A stretch of 64,000 nt of DNA from Acuticoccus sp039034015 (GTDB lineage Bacteria > Pseudomonadota > Alphaproteobacteria > Rhizobiales > Amorphaceae), in contig JBCCBM010000012.1 in assembly GCA_039034015.1 (NCBI GenBank), positions 1 through 64,000 on the forward strand, read 5' to 3'. Under the pieces are notes generated by a model. That model was not told the origin of the DNA. It did not search any database and saw nothing but the letters and a program-made list of their open reading frames with translations. Shown piece after piece: positions 19,455-27,927 of this stretch. How positions within the stretch are numbered: the first letter of the stretch is position 1; the number at the start of each line of letters is the position of its first letter. The position numbers were made by a program, and so were the translations under genes.

Positions 19455-21893
19455 TCATGCGGGGCGTTCGCTCGTCACACCCTCTACCGGGAAGGTGCGC
19501 GGATCGATGGTGGTGCCCTCCGCCGCCACGGTGCCATCGGCGCCAAAGTGGACGGGGCCATAAACCGGGTCATCCACCAAAAGCGGGCCGTCGCTGGGCC
19601 CGGTGAGGGAGAGCGCGGAAAAGTCCGCCTCGCCGCGGTGAAGGCGCACGATCCAGCGCCCGTCGCGCCCCGCCATGCGAAGCTCCACCCCCGCGGAAGG
19701 CCCTGTTTCGATGGGGGTGAGGGGCGCGCTGCCCACCACCGTCATCCGCCCTGCGCCAGACGCTGCCTCGGCAATCGGCCCCGCCACGTGGTGCTGGTCG
19801 AACGCTGCGCGCGGGAACAGCGCGTGGGTGAAGGGGAGCTGCTCGAAAAGCCCGTCAAACACCACAATTGCGAGCCCGCGATACTGCTGCACCCGCGGGA
19901 TGGAGGCCGAACCGCCCCAAAAGGAGGGCCGGCCATAGCCGCAATGGACCCCTTCGCCCGGGTGGTTGATGACGATTTGCGCCTGCGGATCCCGCCCGAT
20001 GCGGCCCTGGAGCAGCGTTTCTTGATAGCCCCACTGGAACCAGCGGTAGGTGGCGGCGGTGCCCAGCGCCCAGTCGGCGGTTTTGGCGTGGGTGAGGCGG
20101 GCAAAATGGTTCTCGCCTTGGGCAAAGTGCCAGCCGCGCTCGGTGCCATCGCAAAGGTGGGCAAGGGCCGCCTCATCGGGCAGCGTCAGCCCATGGTCGC
20201 GCAGCGCAAGGGCAAGCTGCGGCAGCGCATGCACCCGCGCCCCGCGCCCCCCAACGCCCCACAAAAGGCGCGAGAGCGCCGTGAGCTCCGCCGTCTCCCC
20301 GCCGCGGAGCGTGTGTTCATAGCTGCGGCCTTGGGCGGCGGTCAGCGTGCCGTGGTGGGCGCTTTTGGCAATTTGGGTGATGAGGCGGGCCGCCGCCTTC
20401 CCCGCGCGGGCCCGCAGCGCAGCGTCCGGCGAAAGGGCAAAGAGCGCAAGCAGCCCCTTGAGATCAATGGGGAAATAGGCGGCGGAGTTGAACTCGGCCA
20501 TTTCCCAGCGCTCAAAATGGTCAAACCACGCGGCGAGGCGGGATGCGCCAACGGCGGCCTGCTCGCGGCCCGTCCGCCCCGAGCGGGCGAAGGTGGCGTC
20601 GGGCAAAAGCGTCCCGGCAAGGTGGGCGGCGGTGTGGAAGAGGAGCGCGTGGTTCTCGGAAAAATACCACTGCACGTCGTTGCCGGGCTCATCCATCCAA
20701 TAACGATAACTTAGGATCGTGGCGTCAATTTCTGCCCGCAGCGGCGTGGTCAATTGCGCGCCATAGGCCATACGCGCCCAAAGGAGCGGGACGAGGGCGA
20801 AATCGGCGCAGTCCCAACAGGCGCGGATGCGGGGCAGGCTTTGCGCAATCATCGCCTCGGTGGCGGCGCCCGCGCGCCCTGCGGCAAGGCGGGCAAGGGC
20901 GCACACGGTGTCGGGCTCCGCGTGCTCGGCCACATGGTGGAGCGCTTCCTCAATCCGCGCGGGCAGGGTTGTGGGCGCAGGCGGCGCGGCGGGGCAGACT
21001 TCGAGCCCCAGCGTGCGCTCGGCCGAAAAACTGCCCATCGTGAGGCGAATACGAAAGTGCCGGAAGTCGGCGGGGAGCGCTTCAACGTCGGCCACCGTCA
21101 CCGCCCGCGCACCCGCCGGGATGGTTGCTGAGAGCGGCAGGCGCTCGTGGGACATGAAGTCCCCCTCCACGACAATCTCAGCGGAGACATCCGCCGGCAG
21201 CGGCTCAGGGAAGATGAGCCGCACCGCGCCCTCGCGCACAAACGGTCGCTCAAAGTGCATTGTGGAGAGGGCGTTTGCGACGGCCGACACCGTCTCGTCG
21301 GGGGCGTCGAATGGGTTGATTGCGGCAAGGGGCGCGCCGCCGGCATAGGCAAGGGTCAGCGTGTGGCGGGTGTCCCGCTCGGCAAGGTCATCAAAATAAA
21401 CGGTAATTTTGTGTGCGCCCGCGGAGAGCGACACCGTGAGGGTGATGCTTTGGGCAAGGTTGCGCACATAGTGCGCCGCGTGGCCGACGACCGCGCCGTC
21501 CACCATCACCAGCGCGCCACCGGGGGTGGTGAGGGTGAGGTCCACCGTGCCGCCGGGGGTGGTGACGGCCGTCTCGGCCCACGTGGCAATGTGTGTGGCG
21601 CGGAACCAGAAGCCGGAGAGGTCAAGCCCCGGCGCGCCAAAGGGGAGCGCGCTGCGGACCGGTTCAAACGCGTGGTTGGGGACCGGCGGCTTGCCCCGGT
21701 GCGCGGCGGCAAAGTGCGTGCGGCAGGGGTACTCGTGGGGAATAAAATTCTTCGTGTCCGTGACGAAGAAGAACGGGTCCATGGCCCCGTCCATGGGCTG
21801 GTCGGCAATGTCGTAGGCCGTTTCCACCGTCCGGCCGACGCGCCACAGGGTGAGCGGGTCACCTGGTGAGAGGGGGCCGGTGCCCTCAAGCAT
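19455..21893 (-). CDS. Large cytoplasmic protein of unknown family, probably glycan-active (812 aa)
   Basis: I do not recognise the family. There is no signal peptide, so the protein should act in the cytoplasm on imported material. Residues about 1-260 look like beta-sandwich (alternating strands such as TVDLTLTTPGGALVMVDG). About 300-560 is helical and carries an aromatic/His-rich motif, WYFSENHALLFHTAAHLAG, similar in style to the (alpha/alpha) toroids of polysaccharide lyases and glycosidases. The C-terminus (about 600-812) is again beta-rich. The start overlaps the GH105 gene by 8 nt (ATGCTTGA), so the two are made together. A new hydrolase or lyase is an inference from this organisation and the operon. 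Confidence 0.75.
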   Translation of the reverse strand: MLEGTGPLSPGDPLTLWRVGRTVETAYDIADQPMDGAMDPFFFVTDTKNFIPHEYPCRTHFAAAHRGKPPVPNHAFEPVRSALPFGAPGLDLSGFWFRATHIATWAETAVTTPGGTVDLTLTTPGGALVMVDGAVVGHAAHYVRNLAQSITLTVSLSAGAHKITVYFDDLAERDTRHTLTLAYAGGAPLAAINPFDAPDETVSAVANALSTMHFERPFVREGAVRLIFPEPLPADVSAEIVVEGDFMSHERLPLSATIPAGARAVTVADVEALPADFRHFRIRLTMGSFSAERTLGLEVCPAAPPAPTTLPARIEEALHHVAEHAEPDTVCALARLAAGRAGAATEAMIAQSLPRIRACWDCADFALVPLLWARMAYGAQLTTPLRAEIDATILSYRYWMDEPGNDVQWYFSENHALLFHTAAHLAGTLLPDATFARSGRTGREQAAVGASRLAAWFDHFERWEMAEFNSAAYFPIDLKGLLALFALSPDAALRARAGKAAARLITQIAKSAHHGTLTAAQGRSYEHTLRGGETAELTALSRLLWGVGGRGARVHALPQLALALRDHGLTLPDEAALAHLCDGTERGWHFAQGENHFARLTHAKTADWALGTAATYRWFQWGYQETLLQGRIGRDPQAQIVINHPGEGVHCGYGRPSFWGGSASIPRVQQYRGLAIVVFDGLFEQLPFTHALFPRAAFDQHHVAGPIAEAASGAGRMTVVGSAPLTPIETGPSAGVELRMAGRDGRWIVRLHRGEADFSALSLTGPSDGPLLVDDPVYGPVHFGADGTVAAEGTTIDPRTFPVEGVTSERPA

Positions 21894-22950
21894 GGCGCGC
21901 CGCCTCCACCAGCGCGAGGGCGGCGAGCGCCTGCCCATAGGCGGTCGGCTGCAACGGGATTTCCTTGTAAAATTCGAGGGTTTGCCCCATGCGCGTGCCG
22001 TAGGAGACCGATTGGAGGACGCCCGCGCCATCAAGGTCGGCGAGCACCGCCGCCAGCGCCCGCCGGCCCGCCGCCTGCCACGCTGGCGGGCCAAGGCCGA
22101 TGCGCGCCCCCTTCATGAGCGCGTAGGCAAAGCCTGCGGTTGCCGACAGCTCCTCGTACGCGTCCGGTTCGTCAAGCAGCGTGCGGAACGCGCCGGTCTT
22201 GGTCTGGAGCGGCAGGAGGGCGCTGATTTGCGTTGTCAGAACGCTGCGCAAATCGGTCTTTATGCTTCCCGCGATGGCCGGGTTTTCGCAAAGGTCGGTG
22301 ATGGCAAGGCTTGCCCACGCGTTGCCCCGCGCCCACCGCGCCTGGGCAAAATTGTGCCGGCCCTCGAAGGTGAAGCCGTGAAACCACAGCCCGGTGGATG
22401 GGTCGGTGAGGGCGCGCGTGTGCACCAAAAACTGCCGCTCCGCCTCAGCCACAAGGTCCGCCCGGCCCGCCGCAAACCCGTACCGCGCCAGAAAGAGCCC
22501 GACCATGACAAGGGTGTCGGCCCAAAGTTCGCCGGGGTTGATCTTGTCGGACACATCATGTTGCAGGCCGCCTTCGCCGGTGCGGGTGGCGCCGGTCATC
22601 ACCCAGTCGGCCCAATCGTCGAGCGCTGCGCGATAGCGGGGCTCGGGCCGCGCCTCCCACAGCATGGCGAGCGCCAGCATCGGCGCGGTGGTGTTGATGT
22701 TGCGCGATGGGAGGCCTGCCGAAAGGTGCCGGTCGAACCATTGGCCGAGCGTGTCGCCAAGGTCGTCCCGCCCGCCCTCGCGAAAGAGCGTGGCGAGGGC
22801 GTAGAGCCCGACCCCTTGCGGCCACTCCCAGGATGTAAAGCTGATATAGTCGCCCGGCGTGCCATCAAGGTTCGGCTCGTCAAAGCGCCCTTCGTCCTGA
22901 AGGGCAAGCATCCCCGCAACAACGCGGTCGAGGGCGTCGGCAACGCTCAT
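21886..22950 (-). CDS. Glycoside hydrolase family 88/105 protein (unsaturated uronyl hydrolase-like)
   Basis: A 354-residue (alpha/alpha)6-barrel enzyme. Family members hydrate the 4,5-double bond of the unsaturated uronic acid left by polysaccharide lyases, which releases the sugar. The protein shows SWEWPQGVGLYALATLF, NINTTAPMLALAMLWE, GELWADTLVMVGLFLARYG with the putative catalytic Asp, and ARWARGNAWASLAI. There is no signal peptide, so a cytoplasmic site is expected. The ATG at 22950 overlaps the upstream gene by ATGA. A TTG at 22959 is possible but less likely. Confidence 0.85.
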   Translation of the reverse strand: MSVADALDRVVAGMLALQDEGRFDEPNLDGTPGDYISFTSWEWPQGVGLYALATLFREGGRDDLGDTLGQWFDRHLSAGLPSRNINTTAPMLALAMLWEARPEPRYRAALDDWADWVMTGATRTGEGGLQHDVSDKINPGELWADTLVMVGLFLARYGFAAGRADLVAEAERQFLVHTRALTDPSTGLWFHGFTFEGRHNFAQARWARGNAWASLAITDLCENPAIAGSIKTDLRSVLTTQISALLPLQTKTGAFRTLLDEPDAYEELSATAGFAYALMKGARIGLGPPAWQAAGRRALAAVLADLDGAGVLQSVSYGTRMGQTLEFYKEIPLQPTAYGQALAALALVEAARHA

Positions 22951-24053
22951 CGGGCGCAAAACGGCGGTGTGAGGGGCACCACCTGGTGGGTCGCGGCCGC
23001 GTCTTGGGCGGCGTGACCCATGGCAACCGCCCAGGCGCCATCGCTGAGCGACACATCGGGCGTGCCGCCTCTGCGCACCAGGTCAGCAAAGCGGCGGTGT
23101 TGGTAGAAGGTGGCGCCGTTGTGATCGCCGGCGTCCAGCAGCGTTTCATCCACCGGCACCGCATGGGTGCGCGGCCCCTTTGGCGCGCGGGGGCTCACAA
23201 TCACCTGCGGGGTCGGCGGCGCGCCAAGATCGGCCGGCCAAAAGCGCGTGGGCCCGGGCACGAACGCCTCGATCTTGCCCGTGGGGCCGACCGCCGAGAT
23301 TTCCTCCTGATAGCGCGCCCCTTCGGCAAACATGCAAAGTTCGAGCATGGCGCGCGCACCATTGTCGAAGTCCACAATCACGTACGCATTGTCCCAGATA
23401 TCGGGCATCTCTCCGCCATAGCGCTCGTCCCGGTGGTTGACCGCCTGGCCGCCGCTTGCCGCAATGCGTAAAGGGTCGGCGCGCAGGATGAGCCGCATCA
23501 GGTCGAAAAAGTGGCAGCACTTTTCCACCAGCGTGCCGCCGGTGAAGCGGTTGAAGCGGTTCCAGTCCCCCACCTTCTCCAAGAATGGGAACCGATGCTC
23601 GCGGATGGTGAGGAGTTTTGGCCCGCCCGTCACCCGCTCCGCCTCATTAAGAAGCGCGGCGATGGGGGGCATGTAGCGATATTCCATCGCCACCCAAACA
23701 AGCGGGTTTTGGGCCGCAATTGCCGCAATGCGCGCAGCATCCGCCGGATCGGTGTAAAGCGGCTTTTCCAGAAGCACCGGGAGGGGCCGGGTGGAGAGCG
23801 CGGCCTCCAGCTGGCCCACATGCAAATGGTTGGGCGAGGCGACGACCAGGCAGTCGACCGCAGCGTCCGCCACAAGCGCTTCAAATGTTGCGTGGTGTCG
23901 CGCAGCGGGGGCAAGCGATGCCGCAGCGGCCGCCATCCCCGCGTCCGGCTCGAAGATGGCGGCGACAGTGGCATCCGGCAGGAGCGCGATGTTGCGCATG
24001 TGCTCCTGGCCCATCATGCCGGTGCCGGCGATCGCGTACCGAATGGCGCTCAT
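22947..24053 (-). CDS. Gfo/Idh/MocA-family NAD(P)-dependent sugar protein
   Basis: A 368-residue two-domain protein. The N-terminal Rossmann fold has IAGTGMMGQEHMRN at 8-21, and the conserved EKP lies in VLLEKPLYT. The C-terminal sheet domain includes EHRFPFLEKVGDWNRFN and GGTLVEKCCHFFDLMRLIL. This superfamily covers sugar dehydrogenases and also NAD-dependent glycosidases (GH109 and the NAD-dependent sulfoquinovosidases). The Lys-Cys-Cys-His segment sits where the dehydrogenases place their catalytic residues, so a glycosidase is possible. It overlaps both neighbours by ATGA. Confidence 0.85.
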   Translation of the reverse strand: MSAIRYAIAGTGMMGQEHMRNIALLPDATVAAIFEPDAGMAAAAASLAPAARHHATFEALVADAAVDCLVVASPNHLHVGQLEAALSTRPLPVLLEKPLYTDPADAARIAAIAAQNPLVWVAMEYRYMPPIAALLNEAERVTGGPKLLTIREHRFPFLEKVGDWNRFNRFTGGTLVEKCCHFFDLMRLILRADPLRIAASGGQAVNHRDERYGGEMPDIWDNAYVIVDFDNGARAMLELCMFAEGARYQEEISAVGPTGKIEAFVPGPTRFWPADLGAPPTPQVIVSPRAPKGPRTHAVPVDETLLDAGDHNGATFYQHRRFADLVRRGGTPDVSLSDGAWAVAMGHAAQDAAATHQVVPLTPPFCAR

Positions 24054-24757
24054 TTGATGCGGTTCACATAGGTTGCGACGGCCGCATCAACGTGGCTCAC
24101 CGACCACTCCACCGCAGCGCCCGCCTGGGACCAGCTGATGCGCTCGACCACCGTCGTCATCGCGCCGGGCGCGGGTCCGAACGCGGCAGGCGCCCAGCCC
24201 GGGCAAGGGCCGAACGAGACGGTGTCCTCCGCCCGCGCGATCCAAAGGCCAAGATCGTCTCGGTAGCTCTTGTAAAGGCTTTGCTGCAGCGCAGACGGGT
24301 CCAGGCGCCCCGCCACATCCCCATCCAGCCAAATCTCTTCAAGCACGGCCGGATGACCGTCGAGCCGGCGCAAACGGCGGATCCTGTGGCCCTCGTGCGA
24401 TCTGCCAAAGGGGGGCGCAGCGTCCGGTTTTGGCAGGCGATCCACCGACAATAGGTCCGCGCTCGGGTGCCCGCCACCGGTCAAACGCTCGATGCGGAAG
24501 AAGGCGTAGGTGGTCTCCCGCTCGCTCGGCCGGCGGATGTAGTTGCCCGAGCCGTGGCGCCGCTCCAGAAGGCCGGAGTGTTCAAGGTGCGCCAGCGCCT
24601 TGCGCAGCGTGCCCACCGATGTGCCAAGGCGCACCGCAAGCTGCCGCTCCGGGTCGAGCCGGTCACCGTCCATCAGCCGGCCAGCGTCGATCTCGCGCTC
24701 CAAAAGGTCGCTGATCTGGCGGTAGCGCGGCAAAGCGGGGGGCGCGTCAACGGGCAT
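24050..24757 (-). CDS. GntR-family regulator with UTRA domain
   Basis: Probably the regulator of this operon and of the divergent one. The 235-residue protein has an N-terminal winged HTH (RYRQISDLLEREIDAG, DPERQLAVRLGTSVGTLRKALAHLE) and a C-terminal UTRA ligand-binding domain (GHRIRRLRRLDGHPAVLEEIWLDG cut by turns). UTRA domains usually sense sugars or phosphosugars. The ATG at 24757 is used; a GTG at 24775 would add six residues. It is the first gene of the minus-strand operon and lies 86 nt from the divergent monooxygenase start. Confidence 0.9.
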   Translation of the reverse strand: MPVDAPPALPRYRQISDLLEREIDAGRLMDGDRLDPERQLAVRLGTSVGTLRKALAHLEHSGLLERRHGSGNYIRRPSERETTYAFFRIERLTGGGHPSADLLSVDRLPKPDAAPPFGRSHEGHRIRRLRRLDGHPAVLEEIWLDGDVAGRLDPSALQQSLYKSYRDDLGLWIARAEDTVSFGPCPGWAPAAFGPAPGAMTTVVERISWSQAGAAVEWSVSHVDAAVATYVNRIK

Positions 24758-24765
24758 TCCGAAAG

Positions 24766-24782
24766 ATTGATACACTATTGAT
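24766..24782. promoter_or_regulatory. Direct repeat ATTGAT, 11-nt period, in the divergent spacer
   Basis: ATTGAT occurs at 24766-24771 and again at 24777-24782, one helical turn apart, exactly between the GntR gene and the monooxygenase gene. The placement suits an operator for autoregulation and control of both operons. The GntR protein as the binder is inference. Confidence 0.45.
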
Positions 24783-24806
24783 CCAGATCCGGCCGGCTGC
24801 TAGATA
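24778..24806 (+). promoter_or_regulatory. Candidate promoter for the monooxygenase operon
   Basis: TTGATC (24778-24783), a 17-nt spacer and TAGATA (24801-24806) form a plausible promoter that overlaps the second ATTGAT repeat. Transcription would start near 24813. This makes the ATG at 24814 almost leaderless and favours the ATG at 24844, which has AAGGA upstream. Confidence 0.4.
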
Positions 24807-24843
24807 ACCCACCATGCGACCCGCCCACAAGGATTTTTCAACG

Positions 24844-26001
24844 ATGACCGTCGTCCCCATCACCTCCGAGAGCCTGGGCGCTTCCGAGGTGAGCTGGTTT
24901 TCAGCGCTCTGTTCGGACGACTATCGCCATCTTGGCGTGCCGGAGGGCGACCTGCGCTCCTCGTTCGCCCACTGCGCCGACATTGTGAAGACGGCCGAGC
25001 GGGTGGGCTTTCGCAACGTGTTGTGCCCCTCGTCTTACCAGGTGGGGCAAGACACACTCTCGTTTGTCGCCGGTTGTGCGCCCATCACGGAGCGCATCAA
25101 CCTTCTGGCGGCGGTGCGCTGCGGTGAAATGCAGCCCATCATGCTTGCCCGCACCGTCGCCACCCTCGACCACATGTTGAAGGGCCGCCTCACCCTTAAC
25201 ATCATCTCCTCCGACTTCCCCGGAGAGACCGCCGACAGCGCTCACCGCTACCAGCGCAGCCGCGAAGTCGTCGAAATCTTAAAACAAGCCTGGACGCGCG
25301 ACACGATCGACTACACCGGCGATGTCTACACCTTCGAAGGCGTCACCACAGACCCCGCCAAACCCTACCAACAAAACGGCGGTCCATTGCTTTACTTTGG
25401 CGGATACTCCCCGCCCGCGCTCGAACTTTGCGGCCAACACTGCGACGTTTACCTCATGTGGCCCGAGCCCAAAGAGCAGCTCGCCGAGCGCATGAAGGCC
25501 GTCAACGCCGTCGCCGAGCGCTACGATCGCACGCTCGACTATGGCCTTCGCGTCCACGTCATCGTGCGCGACACAGAGGCCGAGGCGAAGGAGGCGGCGC
25601 GCGCGCTCGTCTCAAAGCTCGACGATGAGAAGGGCTCTGAAATCCGCGGCCGCGCGCTCGACGCAAAGTCGCTGGGCGTTGCCCACCAGGCCAAAAACCG
25701 CGACATTGCGGACGATGAGGGGTTCGTCGAACCCCATCTGTGGACCGGCGTTGGTCGTGCGCGCTCCGGTTGCGGCGCGGCGCTGGTGGGCTCGGCCGAC
25801 CAAATCCTTTCCGAACTTCACGACTATCAGGCAATGGGAATGCGCGCGTTCATCCTCTCCGGCTACCCCCACAAGGAGGAGGCCGAACACTTTGGCCGCC
25901 TCGTGATGCCCCACCTCAAGACCGTTTCGCTGCCAGAGGCCTATGGCCGTGTGCCGGAGACGACGCCGGCCACCCCGCTTGGCACAGGGGCCCGCCGCTG
26001 A
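24844..26001 (+). CDS. LLM-class flavin-dependent monooxygenase (alkanesulfonate monooxygenase-like)
   Basis: A 385-residue bacterial-luciferase-like TIM barrel of the SsuD group. It uses reduced flavin and oxygen, in known cases to split a C-S bond and release sulfite. It has VLCPSSYQVGQDTLSFVAGCAP, MLARTVATLDHMLKGRLTLNII (both cut by turns), SDFPGETADSAHRYQRSREV and LYFGGYSPPALELC. The ATG at 24844 has AAGGA 10 nt upstream. The flavin reductase two genes downstream is the expected reductant supplier. Substrate is not readable from sequence; an imported sulfosugar is the working idea. Confidence 0.88.
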   Translation: MTVVPITSESLGASEVSWFSALCSDDYRHLGVPEGDLRSSFAHCADIVKTAERVGFRNVLCPSSYQVGQDTLSFVAGCAPITERINLLAAVRCGEMQPIMLARTVATLDHMLKGRLTLNIISSDFPGETADSAHRYQRSREVVEILKQAWTRDTIDYTGDVYTFEGVTTDPAKPYQQNGGPLLYFGGYSPPALELCGQHCDVYLMWPEPKEQLAERMKAVNAVAERYDRTLDYGLRVHVIVRDTEAEAKEAARALVSKLDDEKGSEIRGRALDAKSLGVAHQAKNRDIADDEGFVEPHLWTGVGRARSGCGAALVGSADQILSELHDYQAMGMRAFILSGYPHKEEAEHFGRLVMPHLKTVSLPEAYGRVPETTPATPLGTGARR

Positions 26002-26894
26002 TGGACCGCATTGCCCTCTCTGGCGACCTTTCCATGTCGCGCCTCGTCTACGGGATGTGGCGCCTTGCCGATGATGCCGACCGGTCGGAGAAAAACGTCC
26101 GCGCCAAGGTTGAGGCGTGCCTTGCCCAAGGCATCACCACCTTCGACCAGGCCGACATTTATGGCGACTATGAGAGCGAGGCCGTCTTCGGCGCGCTCCT
26201 CAAGGCCGACCCGTCCCTGCGCGATCGCATGGAAATCGCCACCAAATGCGGCATCAAACTCCTCACCGACAAAGTGCCCGGTCGGCGGGTCAAACACTAC
26301 GACACGTCAGCGGCGCACATTGAGGCCTCGGTGGATCAATCGCTTTCCCACATGGGGATCGAGGTCATCGACCTTTTGATGATCCACCGGCCGGACCCGT
26401 TTATGGACCACGCTGAAACCGGCGCCGCGCTCGACCGTGTGGTGGCGTCCGGCAAAGTGCGCACCATCGGCGTCTCCAACTTTAAGCCCCACGACATTGC
26501 GCTTTTGCAGTCGGCGATGGCGGCGCCGATCGTGACCAACCAGATCGAGATTTCGCTCCTGCATCTCAGCCCCTTCACCGATGGTGACATTGCGCTTTGC
26601 CAACAAAAGGGCATCTCGCCGATGGCCTGGTCGCCGCTCGCCGGCGGGGCGCTCTTTGCGGCGGACAACGCCGCGCTCTTGGCGGAGCTTGAGGCGATTG
26701 GCGCGGCTCACGGCGTGGACGCGACGGCGGTGGCGCTCGCCTTCCTCCTCGCCCACCCGGCCAAAATTGTGCCTGTGGTGGGGACCAACACCCTCTCGCG
26801 GATCGCAGCGCTGTCTGATGCGTTCAAAGTGTCGATGGACCGCGAAACCTTCTTTGATCTTTACAGCCGCGCGCTCGGCCACGAGGTGCCCTAA
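26001..26894 (+). CDS. Aldo/keto reductase
   Basis: A 297-residue NADPH-type reductase with the complete catalytic tetrad: Asp and Tyr in FDQADIYGDYESE, Lys in IATKCGI and His in LLMIHRPDP. The C-terminal cofactor region has VPVVGTNTLSRIAALSDAF. It resembles the YdhF group. It starts on the last base of the monooxygenase stop. In the sulfosugar monooxygenase pathway an enzyme of this class reduces the 6-oxo-glucose left after desulfonation, and the same job is proposed here. Confidence 0.9.
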   Translation: MDRIALSGDLSMSRLVYGMWRLADDADRSEKNVRAKVEACLAQGITTFDQADIYGDYESEAVFGALLKADPSLRDRMEIATKCGIKLLTDKVPGRRVKHYDTSAAHIEASVDQSLSHMGIEVIDLLMIHRPDPFMDHAETGAALDRVVASGKVRTIGVSNFKPHDIALLQSAMAAPIVTNQIEISLLHLSPFTDGDIALCQQKGISPMAWSPLAGGALFAADNAALLAELEAIGAAHGVDATAVALAFLLAHPAKIVPVVGTNTLSRIAALSDAFKVSMDRETFFDLYSRALGHEVP

Positions 26895-27415
26895 TGGACG
26901 GTTGGCAGCCCCGCATGGATGCCCTCACACCCCCCGCCGATGCGCCTTCGCCCCAGGACAGGACGGCGCTGCGCAACGCGCTCGGCCGGTTTGCCACCGG
27001 GGTGTGCGTCGTCACCTGCGCCGGTGAGACCGGGCCGGTGGGGATGACCATCAACTCCTTCGCGTCCCTCTCCCTCGACCCGCCGCTCATCATGTGGTCG
27101 CCCGCCAAATCGTCCAACCGCGCCAAGGCGTTTCGCGCCGCACCGCGCTTTGCGATCCATGTGTTGAAGGCCGAACAGCGCCCGATCGCCGACGCCTTCG
27201 TCAAAGAGGCCGACGCGTTTGGGGAAACCCTGTGGCGCGCCGCTGCGGATGGCCTGCCGCTCATCGACCGGTGCCTCGCCCGCTTCGTCTGCGACGTGGT
27301 GGCCGAGCATGATGCGGGCGATCACGTGATTGCGGTCGGCCGCGTCACCCAGATGAGCGCCGGCGAGGGGGCACCGCTCCTCTTCAACCGCGGTCGCTAC
27401 GCCACCTTGTCCTGA
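26894..27415 (+). CDS. Flavin reductase (HpaC/SsuE-like, FMN-binding split barrel)
   Basis: A 173-residue NAD(P)H:flavin oxidoreductase. It has NALGRFATGVCVVTC, GMTINSFASLSLDPPLIM and the terminal FNRGRYATL typical of the family. It delivers free reduced FMN to a partner monooxygenase, here the LLM enzyme two genes upstream. The ATG overlaps the preceding TAA by one base. The stop TGA overlaps the putative CTG start of the next gene. Confidence 0.92.
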   Translation: MDGWQPRMDALTPPADAPSPQDRTALRNALGRFATGVCVVTCAGETGPVGMTINSFASLSLDPPLIMWSPAKSSNRAKAFRAAPRFAIHVLKAEQRPIADAFVKEADAFGETLWRAAADGLPLIDRCLARFVCDVVAEHDAGDHVIAVGRVTQMSAGEGAPLLFNRGRYATLS

Positions 27416-27927
27416 GGCGGCGCGTCCTCATCACGGGCTGCTCCGGCGGCGGAAAATCAACCCTCCTCGCCGCGCTGGCGGCGCGCGGGTTTCAGACCGT
27501 CGCCGAACCCGGCCTTCGCATCGTCCGCTCCTCTCGGCCAGACGACCCGCGCCTCCCCTGGAACGACGCGATTGCGTTCGGCAGGGCCGCGCGGGACCTT
27601 GCCGCCGCCGACTTCGCGGCCGCCGCCCCGGGCGTCACCCTTTATGACCGCGGCCTGTTGGACGCCATCGTGCACCTCAAACGCTGCGGGGCAGCCACCG
27701 CCGCGGACGATGCGCTGCTCACACAATGCCGCTACGACCACGTGTTTCTCGCACCGCCCTGGCGCGCGTATTTTGCGCAGACCGACGACCGCCGGCACAC
27801 CTTTGAGGCCGCGGTGGCGGAATACGAGGCGATCACCTCGGCGCTGACCGCCATGGGCGCGCGCTTTGATCTGTTGCCGCGGACGGGGGTTGAGGCGCGG
27901 GCCGCATTTGTGGTGGCCCGGCTCTAG
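27412..27927 (+). CDS. Small P-loop ATPase/kinase-like protein with no ATG, GTG or TTG at its N-terminus
   Basis: The frame encodes about 171 residues with a P-loop right at the start (RVLITGCSGGGKSTLLAALA), an Asp-Arg motif (TLYDRGLLDAI), WRAYFAQTDDRRHTFEAA and AEYEAITSALTAMGA. This matches the AAA/NadR-like ATPases of about 180 residues. In frame there is a stop at 27310 and no ATG, GTG or TTG before the TTG at 27658, which would delete the P-loop. The only near-cognate codon in place is CTG at 27412, forming CTGA with the flavin reductase stop, the position where other genes here have ATGA. It is either a CTG start or a start-codon mutation. The stop shares CTAG with the converging gene. 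Confidence 0.7.
   Translation: MRRRVLITGCSGGGKSTLLAALAARGFQTVAEPGLRIVRSSRPDDPRLPWNDAIAFGRAARDLAAADFAAAAPGVTLYDRGLLDAIVHLKRCGAATAADDALLTQCRYDHVFLAPPWRAYFAQTDDRRHTFEAAVAEYEAITSALTAMGARFDLLPRTGVEARAAFVVARL

Noticed and set aside
18003..20714. A 903-codon open frame on the plus strand across the binding-protein and 812-residue protein genes
   Set aside because: It is antisense to well-supported genes, has an Arg/Gly/His-rich composition without domains, and arises from G+C-rich third positions.
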